From positions 69,158-105,253 of the forward strand of contig JAAVYF010000011.1 in NCBI GenBank assembly GCA_022790975.1: a stretch of 36,096 bases of DNA, written 5' to 3'. Below the pieces are notes generated by a model. It did no database searches and had not been told where the DNA came from. It saw nothing but the letters and a program-made list of their open reading frames with translations. This DNA is from Clostridia bacterium (GTDB lineage: Bacteria > Bacillota > Clostridia > TANB77 > CAG-508). Positions 25,824 through 34,419 of the stretch are shown piece by piece. The translations under genes were made by a program, and so were the position numbers. The number at the start of each line of letters is the position of its first letter. The first letter of the stretch is position 1.

Positions 25824-26502
25824 TCATTGATACTTATTTTTTTTCAATTTAACTACATTATCTAGAACAACAGCTATAACTTCTGTAATTCTGTGCAATT
25901 TGGCATAATAAAGAATGCACCATCCCTTAAATACAAAACAATTTGATGAAACTATAATTGGTTTAGGAAAACTATGATTTTTGTTATAAAATTTTTCAAT
26001 TTTAGCTTTAGTTTTCTCTCTAAAATCATTTGGTTCGAAGTTAGCTTTACTAAGCATTTTAGAAACATCATATCTAACTAAACATGATTTTGGAAGTAAT
26101 AATTCTTCTTGGTTTCTGATATAATTTTTATAAATTGCCTTTTGATAATAACTTTTTCTTTCTTCTTCACTCAAACACTTCTTCCATTTAATATATTGAT
26201 TGTATGTCATATCTCGTTTTTCTAGACTATTGCACACAAAACAAGTTGGAAAAAGGTTGTTTGTGATACCAACTCCTCCCCCATGCTCGTGGAAACCTAT
26301 GATCTAATGTCCGTTCTTTATGGGCTAAAATCTTTCCACAATAACAGCATCTTTTGTAATCTCGCAATACATAAGCTAATGTGTACATCATATCTTCATA
26401 ATCGACATTACCTTCAATGTATAATTTATCTTTGCTTATGTACACACTATACCGAGAAGCTTTGTCGGTGTAAATAAAACTCTTTGGAAGATCAATAATC
26501 AT
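25824..26502 (-). pseudogene. HNH-endonuclease-like gene split by a one-base frame break
   Basis: Two overlapping frames make one protein of about 225 aa when one extra base is ignored. The N-terminal part has CCYCGKI and the HNH core LDHRFPRAWG; after the break the frame continues as GVGITNNLFPTCFVCNSL, completing a CxxC...CxxC zinc site typical of HNH nucleases. Beyond that is an unknown domain of about 130 residues. The ATG at 26502 follows AAAGGATG. There are two in-frame CGG codons read as Arg and a less AT-biased composition, so it looks acquired. It could be a decayed gene, a homopolymer sequencing error or a shifted gene; I favour one of the first two. It lies directly upstream of the amylase gene. 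Confidence 0.75.
26274..26282 (-). other. Frame break in the HNH gene at a G5 run
   Basis: On the minus strand the run GGGGGAGGA lies at 26282-26274. With four Gs instead of five the frame reads TGG GGA GGA GTT GGT (WGGVG) and joins both halves. The same protein results from skipping the A of an in-frame AGG. The homopolymer makes a replication or sequencing indel the simplest cause. Confidence 0.7.
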
Positions 26503-26551
26503 TGCACACATCCTTTCAATTATATTTTACTAACCAGCTACTTTATTATAA

Positions 26552-26580
26552 ATAATATAATCTTTTTGACAAAGTGTCAA
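26552..26580 (-). promoter_or_regulatory. Promoter of the HNH-amylase unit with a palindrome over the -35
   Basis: On the minus strand -35 TTGACA (26580-26575), a 17-base spacer and -10 TATTAT (26557-26552). The -35 is the first arm of a perfect palindrome TTGACACTTTGTCAA (26580-26566), a plausible repressor operator. Confidence 0.7.
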
Positions 26581-26685
26581 TAACTTTTTTTAATTCAAAT
26601 AAAATTTTTTCTAATATTATACAAAAAACTTATTTATATATTAATACTATTAAAATATAAATAAGTTTATATCTATTAATTTTTG

Positions 26686-29283
26686 CTACTTCTTTAAATA
26701 TAACTGATTATTTTCACAATCTATAATAATTTTACTGTTTGGCATAATTTCTCTATTTAAAATTAATCTTGCCATTAATGTTTCTAATTTTTTTTGAACA
26801 AATCTTTTTAATGGTCTTGCTCCATATATTTCGTCATAACCATTATCAATTAAATAAGATTTAGAAGAATCCGTTAATTCTAAAGCTATATGTTTATCTT
26901 CTAATCTTTCATTTAAATCTATAATTAATAAATTTAAAATTGAAGCAATTTCTTCTTTCTTTAGTGGTTTATAAAATACTATTTCATCTAAACGATTTAA
27001 AAATTCTGGTCTAAAACTACGTTTTAATAAATCTTCAACTTTCTCTTTTGCTACACTTGATATTTCTCCTTCAGTAGTTATACCATCTAAAATGAAATCT
27101 GAACCTAAGTTTGATGTTAAAATTATAATAGTATTTTTAAAATCTACAGTTCTACCTTGAGAATCAGTAACTCTACCATCATCTAAAACTTGAAGTAAAA
27201 TATTAAATACTTCTGGATGGGCTTTTTCAATTTCATCAAATAAAACTACTGAATATGGTTTTCTTCTAACAGCTTCTGTTAGTTGTCCTCCTTCTTCATA
27301 TCCTACATATCCTGGAGGAGCTCCTATTAATCTTGATACTGAATATTTTTCCATATATTCAGACATATCAATTCTTATAATATTGTGTTCATCATCAAAT
27401 AAACTCTCTGCTAATGATTTTGCAAGTTCTGTTTTTCCAACACCAGTTGGACCTAAAAATAAAAATGAACCTATTGGTTTGCTTGGATCTCCAATTCCCG
27501 CTCTTGAACGCATTATAGCTTCTGTAACTTTTTCTACAGCTTCATTTTGTCCAATAACTCTATTGTGCAAAATTTTATCTAGATTTAAAATTTTTTCTCT
27601 TTCACCTTCCATAAGTTTAGATACAGGAATTCCAGTCCATCTAGAAATAATTTTTGCAATTTCATCTTCAGTTACTTTATTCCTTAAAAGTCCACTTTCT
27701 TTGGTTTTTTCTGAAATTTCCTCTTCTTGTTCCAATAATTTTTGTAACTCTGGAAGTTTACCATATTTAAGTTCTGCCGCTTTATTTAATTCATAATTTC
27801 TTTCTGCTTTTTCAATCTCTGCATTTACTTTTTCAATATCTTCACGTAATTTTTGGACTTTGCCAATAGACTCTTTTTCATTTTCCCATTTTGCCTTCAT
27901 ACTCTCAAATTTTGTTTTAAGTTCTGATTTTTCTTTTTGAATATCTAGTAAACGACTAGCTGATATTTCATCTGTTTCTTTCGAAAGCGCTGTTTCTTCT
28001 ATTTCTAATTGCATAATCTTTCTAGATACTTCATCTAATTCTGATGGCATTGATTGCATTTCTGTTTTTATCATTGAACATGCTTCATCAATTAAATCAA
28101 TTGCCTTATCTGGTAAAAATCTATCTGAAATGTATCTATGTGATAATGTAGCTGCTGCAATTAAACTATTATCAGCAATTTTAACTCCGTGAAATACTTC
28201 ATATCTTTCTTTTAGCCCCCTTAAAATAGAAATTGTATCTTCAACTGTTGGTTCATCAACAAGCACATGTTGAAATCTACGCTCCAAAGCTGGGTCTTTT
28301 TCTATATATTGTCTATATTCATTTAATGTAGTAGCACCTATACAATGAAGTTCTCCTCTTGCCAACATTGGTTTTAATATATTTCCTGCATCCATTGCTC
28401 CTTCAGTTTTTCCAGCTCCAACAATAGTATGAATTTCATCTATAAATAATATAATTCTTCCTTCACTTTTTTTAATTTCTTGAAGAACAGCTTTTAATCT
28501 TTCTTCAAATTCACCTCTGTATTTTGCTCCTGCAACTAAAGCTCCCATATCTAAAGAAAATATTGTGCATTCTTTCAAATTCTCTGGAACATCTCCTCTT
28601 ATAATTCTCAAAGCCAAACCTTCAGCAATTGCTGTTTTACCAACACCTGGCTCTCCTATTAAACATGGATTATTTTTTGTTTTTCTTGATAAAATCCTTA
28701 TAACATTTCTAATTTCGCTATCTCTACCAATTACTGGGTCTAACTTTTGCTGTCTTGCAAGTTCTACTAAATCTTGTCCATATTTAGAAAGGGCGTCATA
28801 AGTAGATTCAGGATTATCTGTAGTAACTCTTGTATTTCCTCTAACTGAAGAAAGTGCTTTTAAAAATTTATTTTTTTCAATTCCAAATTTTTTAAATAAA
28901 TCTTTTATTTCTTTATTTGGATTTTCTATTATTGAAATCATAATATGTTCAACAGAAACATAATCATCTTTCATGTTTTCACTGATAGTTTCACTATTTA
29001 CAAGCATCTGTTCAACATCCTGTGCAACATATACACCACCAGTTTGTCTTGCACCACCAGTCATTTTTGGTTTATTATTAATTTTCTTTTTTAATTCTAG
29101 TTCAAAATTTTCTACATCAACATTCATCTTTTTTAGGAGCTCTTTAATTAAGCTATCTTCTTGTTCTATTAATGCAAGTAAAATATGCTCCTGTTCAACT
29201 TGAGCATTTTGATTACTAATAACAATATTCTGTGATGCATTTATAGCTTCTAAAGATTTTTGAGTAAATTTTTGTGCATTCAT
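26686..29283 (-). CDS. clpB: Disaggregase ClpB
   Basis: An 865-aa AAA+ chaperone that, with DnaK, pulls proteins out of aggregates. Domain order: N-terminal Clp repeat domain (1-145), first AAA module (GEPGVGKTAIAEGLA, with IILFIDEIHTIVGAG), the coiled-coil middle domain (about 400-525) that distinguishes ClpB from ClpC/ClpA, and a second AAA module (LGPTGVGKTELAKSLAE, YSVVLFDEIEKAHPE, SNLGSDFI). Length is typical for the family. GGAGG precedes the ATG. The promoter overlaps a CIRCE-type operator, so HrcA control is likely. Confidence 0.97.
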   Translation of the reverse strand: MNAQKFTQKSLEAINASQNIVISNQNAQVEQEHILLALIEQEDSLIKELLKKMNVDVENFELELKKKINNKPKMTGGARQTGGVYVAQDVEQMLVNSETISENMKDDYVSVEHIMISIIENPNKEIKDLFKKFGIEKNKFLKALSSVRGNTRVTTDNPESTYDALSKYGQDLVELARQQKLDPVIGRDSEIRNVIRILSRKTKNNPCLIGEPGVGKTAIAEGLALRIIRGDVPENLKECTIFSLDMGALVAGAKYRGEFEERLKAVLQEIKKSEGRIILFIDEIHTIVGAGKTEGAMDAGNILKPMLARGELHCIGATTLNEYRQYIEKDPALERRFQHVLVDEPTVEDTISILRGLKERYEVFHGVKIADNSLIAAATLSHRYISDRFLPDKAIDLIDEACSMIKTEMQSMPSELDEVSRKIMQLEIEETALSKETDEISASRLLDIQKEKSELKTKFESMKAKWENEKESIGKVQKLREDIEKVNAEIEKAERNYELNKAAELKYGKLPELQKLLEQEEEISEKTKESGLLRNKVTEDEIAKIISRWTGIPVSKLMEGEREKILNLDKILHNRVIGQNEAVEKVTEAIMRSRAGIGDPSKPIGSFLFLGPTGVGKTELAKSLAESLFDDEHNIIRIDMSEYMEKYSVSRLIGAPPGYVGYEEGGQLTEAVRRKPYSVVLFDEIEKAHPEVFNILLQVLDDGRVTDSQGRTVDFKNTIIILTSNLGSDFILDGITTEGEISSVAKEKVEDLLKRSFRPEFLNRLDEIVFYKPLKKEEIASILNLLIIDLNERLEDKHIALELTDSSKSYLIDNGYDEIYGARPLKRFVQKKLETLMARLILNREIMPNSKIIIDCENNQLYLKK

Positions 29284-29335
29284 TTTACTATCCTCCTTAT
29301 ATATTTTTTATAATATTTATTAATTTTCATATGTA

Positions 29336-29364
29336 ATTATAATACTTTATTTTAGCAATGTCAA
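29336..29364 (-). promoter_or_regulatory. Sigma-A promoter of clpB
   Basis: On the minus strand a perfect -35 TTGACA (29364-29359), a 17-base spacer and a perfect -10 TATAAT (29341-29336). The -35 falls within the CIRCE-like element. Confidence 0.85.
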
Positions 29365-29378
29365 TATAAGAGTGCTAA
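29352..29378 (-). promoter_or_regulatory. CIRCE-like HrcA operator upstream of clpB
   Basis: On the minus strand TTAGCACTC, nine bases, then CATTGCTAA. The CIRCE consensus is TTAGCACTC-N9-GAGTGCTAA: the left arm is perfect, the right arm keeps TGCTAA, and the spacer is exactly nine. It covers the -35, as expected for a repressor site. Confidence 0.75.
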
Positions 29379-29579
29379 TTAAATTTTTCCATTTCTAAAC
29401 TTGTTACTACTTACCCTTAAAAGCAATTTTTTAATTTATAATATCAAATTCTCTTAAACAATCTTTTATTTAACAAAAATGCATTTTTAGTATAAAATAA
29501 ATATTAGCAAATATAAACAATAAAGATGTTTTTGAAAATAGGACAAATAGTTAATACAATATGACCTTTTTATTTTTCT

Positions 29580-29608
29580 TTGACTGATACGAAAGCTTAT
29601 GCTATAAT
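29580..29608 (+). promoter_or_regulatory. Sigma-A promoter of the phosphotransferase gene
   Basis: TTGACT (29580-29585), a 17-base spacer and TATAAT (29603-29608), 30 bases before the ATG. The 353-base gap 29284-29637 otherwise holds only the clpB promoter/CIRCE and featureless AT-rich DNA. Confidence 0.8.
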
Positions 29609-29637
29609 AATAACATATTTTAATGAAAGGCAAAAAA

Positions 29638-30450
29638 ATGGAACTTGGTGAAGAAAAAGATAAAATTATAGCTCAAAAAGTTTTAAAAAAATTAGATATA
29701 CCTTATGAATCTATAAAATATTTTAATGATGGAGCTTCAAGTAGAGTATTTCTTTTAAATAATCATTATTTAGTAAAACAAAATAAACCATCTCTTCTTC
29801 ATGCTGAAACTATATTTTTGAAAAACATTAATTCTAATATTTTTCAAAAGATTATATATGAAGATAACAATTATGATTTTGTAGTATATGATTTTATTCC
29901 TGGAGATATGATGAAAAAAGTTGACAATATTAATGAAACATTAAAATCAATTATACAAGTTACTTCTACTTATTCTAAATACACTGGAAAAGGCTTTGGA
30001 TTTTTAAGCGAAGAATTTAATACATGGTCTGAATTTCTAAAAGACGAAATAGATTATAGTAGTAAAACTGTAACTCCTTATATTAAAGATAATAATAATG
30101 TTTACAATTGTATCAACATTTTAGAAAAATACCCATTCGAAAAAAAATTATTACATGGTGATTTTGGAACTCATAATTTTGTAAAAGTAAACGGAAAACT
30201 ATCTGGAATAATTGACCCTATGCCAATTATTGGAGATCCATTATATGATTCTTTATTTGCTATGGTTAGTAATAAAGATTTCTTAGATAGTCTTTCACTA
30301 GAAAACTTGGAAAATCTTACAAATGAACCTCCAGAAAAAATAAAAGCTATGCTCACAATTGTTTTATATTCGAGAATTTCAAGATGTATAAAGTATCAAC
30401 CAGATGATATAGATACATATATAAAATTTTGGAATAAATTAAAAAACTAA
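29638..30450 (+). CDS. APH/choline-kinase-fold phosphotransferase
   Basis: A 270-aa kinase-fold protein. Visible motifs are the lysine strand (HYLVKQNKPSLLHAE), the Brenner motif LLHGDFGTHNF (catalytic Asp and Asn) and the metal motif GIIDPMPIIGDPLYDS. It would phosphorylate a small-molecule hydroxyl (aminoglycoside, choline, macrolide or sugar-type); the substrate is not readable, and the family has many non-resistance members. The ATG at 29638 is preceded by GAAAGG; an ATG 15 bases earlier lies before that site. It has its own promoter and terminator, so it is monocistronic. Confidence 0.85.
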   Translation: MELGEEKDKIIAQKVLKKLDIPYESIKYFNDGASSRVFLLNNHYLVKQNKPSLLHAETIFLKNINSNIFQKIIYEDNNYDFVVYDFIPGDMMKKVDNINETLKSIIQVTSTYSKYTGKGFGFLSEEFNTWSEFLKDEIDYSSKTVTPYIKDNNNVYNCINILEKYPFEKKLLHGDFGTHNFVKVNGKLSGIIDPMPIIGDPLYDSLFAMVSNKDFLDSLSLENLENLTNEPPEKIKAMLTIVLYSRISRCIKYQPDDIDTYIKFWNKLKN

Positions 30451-30494
30451 AATTTTGAATATATTTAAATAATATAATCAAAGTTTTAGTTTTT
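30442..30494 (+). terminator. Terminator of the phosphotransferase gene
   Basis: A 17-bp A/T-rich stem with one G-T pair (30442-30458 with 30478-30494) that overlaps the stop codon and ends in TTTTTA. The rest of the gap to 30686 is AT-rich with no other signal. Confidence 0.65.
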
Positions 30495-30686
30495 ATATTT
30501 AATATTAATTTTTAGAATAAGATTTCAATTAATATTTCTTTATGTATTTAAAGCTATTCTTAATTTATATACTAACTTAATTAAATTAAAACTTATTCTA
30601 TTTATTAACTAAATTATTTTATAATCCATCTATAATATTTTTATAATATTTATTTTGAATATTATTAATATTTGAAATTAAAATTC

Positions 30687-32415
30687 TTAGACTTTTATTT
30701 TAAATTGGCTATTATAAAGCTTAGTGTAAAATCCATTTTTTTCTAATAACTCTTTATGCTTTCCATATTCTACAATTTTTCCTTCTTTCATTACCAAAAT
30801 ACAATCTGCTGAAACTATAGTTGAAAGTCTATGTGCAACTATAAATGATGTTCTTCCTTCCATTAATTTATCAAATGCATTTTGTATTCTTTGTTCAGTT
30901 CTTGTATCTATATTAGAAGTTGCCTCATCTAAAATTAACATAGGTGGATTCAAAAGCATTATTCTAGTTATGCTAATTAATTGTCTTTCCCCTTCTGACA
31001 AGATATTATTTGAATCATTTACTATAGTATCAAAACCATTTTGAAGTTTTGAAATAAAATCATATGCTGTAGTAATTTTTGAAGCTTCAATAACTTCACT
31101 ATCTGTTGCTTCTGGTTTCCCAATTTTTATATTTTCCTTTATAGTTCCATTTTTTATCCAAGTATCTTGTAAAACCATTCCAAATGATTTTCTTACATTT
31201 TTTCTATATATATCATTTATATTTTTATTATCTAAAAGAATTTCTCCTGAATTTACATCATAAAATCTCATAAGTAAATTAATTAATGTAGTTTTTCCAC
31301 ATCCTGTTGGTCCTACTATCGCAATTTTTTCTCCTGAATTTACATTTAAATTTATATTATGAAGAACCATATTTTCTCTAGAATAACCAAAATCTACATT
31401 ATTAAATTTAATTGCTCCTTTAATATCTTCTATACTACTTTTATTTAATTCAATTTCAATATTTTCATCTATAATTTCAAAAACTCTTTCACTACATACT
31501 AATGCATTTTGAAGCTCTGTTAAAATCCCAGAAATTTCATTAAATGGTTTAGTGTATTGATTAGAGTAACTTAAAAATGCTGATAGTTCTCCTATAGATA
31601 TATTCTTTAAAAGTGTAAAAATTGCACCTATCAAAGTTACTACTGCATATATTATATTGTTTACAAACCTAGTTACTGGATTTGTAATAGATGAAAAAAA
31701 TGTTGATTTTAAAGAAATTTCTTCTAATTCTTTATTAATTTTGTCAAATTCAACTATATTTTTAGATTGCTCATTAAAACTAATTACTGTCTTTTGATTC
31801 ATTATCATTTCATTTACAAAACTAGTTTGTTTACCTCTTATTTCAGATTGTTTTTTAAATAATTTATATGTTCTTTTAGATATTTTTTTAGATATAAATA
31901 TAGAAAACGGAGTTAAAACAATTATTACTAAAGCCATTTTATAATTCATCCTAATCATAAAAATTATAGTTAAAATTATAGTTAGAACTCCAGTAAAAAT
32001 CTGAGTAAATCCAATTAGTAATCCATCTGCAATTTGATCAACATCAGAAATAACTCTTGAAACTATATCTCCATGCTGATTCATATCAATATATTTTAAT
32101 GGAAGTTTCAATAATTTATTAACAGCATCATTTCTTAAATCTCTTGTTATTAAAAATGTTATTTTATTATTTATAACATTAATTACCCATTGTAAAATTG
32201 TGCCAATTATACTAAAAATTGCAAGCTTTTTAATAATTATAGAAACCATATCAAAATCAACATTATTTTTGCCAACAATAAAATCTATACCGTTCTGCTA
32301 CAAGCATTGGAATATAAAGAGTTACAAACACTAAAATTATAGAAAGAAAACTTGAAAAAACTATTTTTATTTTGTATTTTTTTATATATTTCAAAAGTCT
32401 TTTTAATCTATCCAT
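30687..32415 (-). CDS. Heterodimeric ABC exporter, subunit with intact catalytic Glu; one +1 frame break
   Basis: The second half-transporter (membrane domain plus ATPase) of a multidrug-type ABC exporter. The ATG at 32415 overlaps the upstream TAG by 8 bases (ATGGATAG). After 41 codons the frame meets CGG (32292-32290), and one base later it continues for 534 codons to 30687. The joined product is 575 aa, matching the partner's 573. Without the skip translation ends 8 codons later (TAA). ATPase motifs: Walker A GPTGCGKTT, Walker B LILDEATSNID with the catalytic Glu, H-loop VAHRLSTI. The signature is LSEGE, degenerate from LSGGQ, as is usual in heterodimers with one dead site. The preserved 534-codon remainder argues against simple decay. 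Confidence 0.85.
32290..32292 (-). other. +1 frame break at in-frame CGG in the ABC exporter gene
   Basis: From the ATG at 32415 the codons read GTA GCA GAA CGG TAT AGA. Dropping the C (base 32292) gives GTA GCA GAA GGT ATA GAT TTT ATT GTT GGC, VAEGIDFIVG, which runs straight into the long frame. This matches the two ABC-F breaks: an extra C, an in-frame CGG, and a Gly codon after the skip. Confidence 0.85.
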
Positions 32416-34129
32416 TATTTACCTCTCTATTAAATTGAGAACTATAAATTTCCTTATAAACATCACAAGAATTTAGCAATTCACTATGTTTTCCGAACCC
32501 AACCATTTTTCCTTCATTTAAAACTAAAATTTTATCCATTTCTTTTATTGTAGAAATTCTTCCAGAAATCATAATTAAAATCTTATCACTTCTTATTTTA
32601 TTTAAGCCATCTATTAACTTACTTTCAGTTGCCAAATCTAAAGCTGATGTGCTATCATCTAATATTAAAATTTTAGGATTTCTAGCTATTGCCCTAGCAA
32701 TATTTATTCTCTGTTTTTGACCTCCAGAAAAATTTTTTCCACCTTCTTGAACTTTTTCTTTTATTCCATATTCTTTATAATCAATAAACTCTTTAGCTTG
32801 TGAAACTTTTAATGCTATATCCATATCTTTTGCCATAATTTTAGATTTACCAAATTTTATATTATCTTCAATTGTTCCTGAAAATAATGTTTTATTTTGA
32901 CTAACAATTCCTATATTTCTGCGTAAATCAATTACATCATATTCTTTTATGTCTTTTCCATTAATTTTTACACTACCATTAGTTATATCATAAAATCTAG
33001 GAATTAAATTTATAATTGAAGTCTTTCCAGAGCCAGTAGGTCCAATAATTCCAAGTGTTTCTCCTGTTTTAATTTTAAAACTAATATTTGATATACTATC
33101 TTCTATTCCATAATAATTTAATGAAACATTATTAAATTCCAATTCTAAATTATTTTCCTGTAATAATTCTTCCCCATTTTCCATTGAAATTTTTATATTT
33201 AATAACTCTTCTATTCTATTAGATGAAGCAATTGTTTTTGGAATTATTAAAATCAAATTTGTAACTCTTAAAAGTTCAGCCAAAATTTGAAACATATAGT
33301 TATAAAGAGCTACTACATTTCCAGAACTTAAATTTCCAATATTTACTTGAATTCCGCCAATTTTTATAATTAAAATTATACCCAAATTTATTATTAAATA
33401 ATTTAAAGAATTAATTAAATTTGAAATTTTTGAAATCTTTTTTTGAAGTATTGTATAAATATCATTTTCCTCTTCAAATTGTTTATACTCCTTCTCTTCT
33501 ATTCCAAAAGCTCTTATTACTCTAGCTCCACTTAAATTTTCCTGAACTAATTTTAAAAGCTTATCTTTTTTTCTTTGAATTCTACTATATTTTGAAATAC
33601 AAAATTTAGTAATTCCAAAAACAATAAAAAAAATTATAATTGTTATTATACTAAATATAAAACCAATACTAGTATCAATAAAAAAGGCCATTATCATTGA
33701 ACCAAGTACTATAAATGGTGAACGTAATGCTAGTCTTAAAAGTAAATTTATGCCATTTTGAACTTGTAAAGTATCAGAAGAAATCATATTAACAATACTC
33801 TCTTCTTGAATTTTATCTAAATCTTTATATGAAAAACTTTGAATATGATTAAATAATCTATTTTTTAATTTGCTTCCAATTCCAATAGCTGCTTTTGCTG
33901 CAAAAAATTGTGCAATTATTGCAATTATTACTCCAATAATTGCTAATACTATTAAAATACTACCAAACTTAAAAATATTAGAAACACTATTTTTTAAAAT
34001 TCCGTAATCTATAATATATGAAACTACTAAAGGAATTGCTAAATCAAACAGTGCTTCTAATAATTTAAAAAATGGAGCAAAAAAAGCCTCTTTTTTATAT
34101 GAAGTTAAATATTTAAATATGTTTTTCAT
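32408..34129 (-). CDS. Heterodimeric ABC exporter, subunit with degenerate catalytic site
   Basis: A 573-aa half-transporter with six membrane segments in residues 15-300 and an ATPase domain in 330-570. Walker A is GPTGSGKTS and the signature NFSGGQKQR is canonical. In Walker B (LILDDSTSALD) the catalytic Glu is Asp, and the H-loop His is Gly (MISGRISTI). Paired with the LSEGE signature of the partner, this makes one degenerate ATP site, whereas the other site (partner Glu and His with this subunit's SGGQ) is canonical. This is the pattern of BmrCD/TM287-288-type heterodimers. Substrates are not predictable. An AAGGAA site precedes the ATG at some distance. Its stop overlaps the partner's start. 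Confidence 0.92.
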   Translation of the reverse strand: MKNIFKYLTSYKKEAFFAPFFKLLEALFDLAIPLVVSYIIDYGILKNSVSNIFKFGSILIVLAIIGVIIAIIAQFFAAKAAIGIGSKLKNRLFNHIQSFSYKDLDKIQEESIVNMISSDTLQVQNGINLLLRLALRSPFIVLGSMIMAFFIDTSIGFIFSIITIIIFFIVFGITKFCISKYSRIQRKKDKLLKLVQENLSGARVIRAFGIEEKEYKQFEEENDIYTILQKKISKISNLINSLNYLIINLGIILIIKIGGIQVNIGNLSSGNVVALYNYMFQILAELLRVTNLILIIPKTIASSNRIEELLNIKISMENGEELLQENNLELEFNNVSLNYYGIEDSISNISFKIKTGETLGIIGPTGSGKTSIINLIPRFYDITNGSVKINGKDIKEYDVIDLRRNIGIVSQNKTLFSGTIEDNIKFGKSKIMAKDMDIALKVSQAKEFIDYKEYGIKEKVQEGGKNFSGGQKQRINIARAIARNPKILILDDSTSALDLATESKLIDGLNKIRSDKILIMISGRISTIKEMDKILVLNEGKMVGFGKHSELLNSCDVYKEIYSSQFNREVNNG

Positions 34130-34322
34130 TATTAAATTTAAAGTTTCCTTGTATAATAAATTTAGGTTTTTATGGAATTTGCCTATAAACCAATTTTAAT
34201 TTGTTTTAAATTCAAATATGTGTATATTTTATATTTATTCAAATTATAATGCAATAGTTTTTTGTCACTTATAAATATGTTTAAATTTTATCTTTTTATT
34301 TTTGTATAAGTATAAACTAAAA

Positions 34323-34360
34323 AAAATAAATGTAAATATTTTAATACTTACATTTATTTT
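34323..34360. terminator. Terminator after the repeat-rich acidic protein gene
   Basis: A 13-bp stem (34323-34335 with 34348-34360) with a 12-base loop; on the minus strand a T-run follows. The remainder of the 290-base gap 34130-34419 is AT-rich without further features I can support. Confidence 0.65.
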
Positions 34361-34419
34361 ATAATTTTTATGAAATTAAATATTTACTTTGTATAATTAA
34401 TCTTTATAATAATTTATAA

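Noticed and set aside
32461..32480. TTCGGA in the intact exporter subunit as a fourth shift site
   Set aside because: Here the phase is GGG TTC GGA AAA, so the C ends a Phe codon and the frame is unbroken; the gene's C-terminus is normal.
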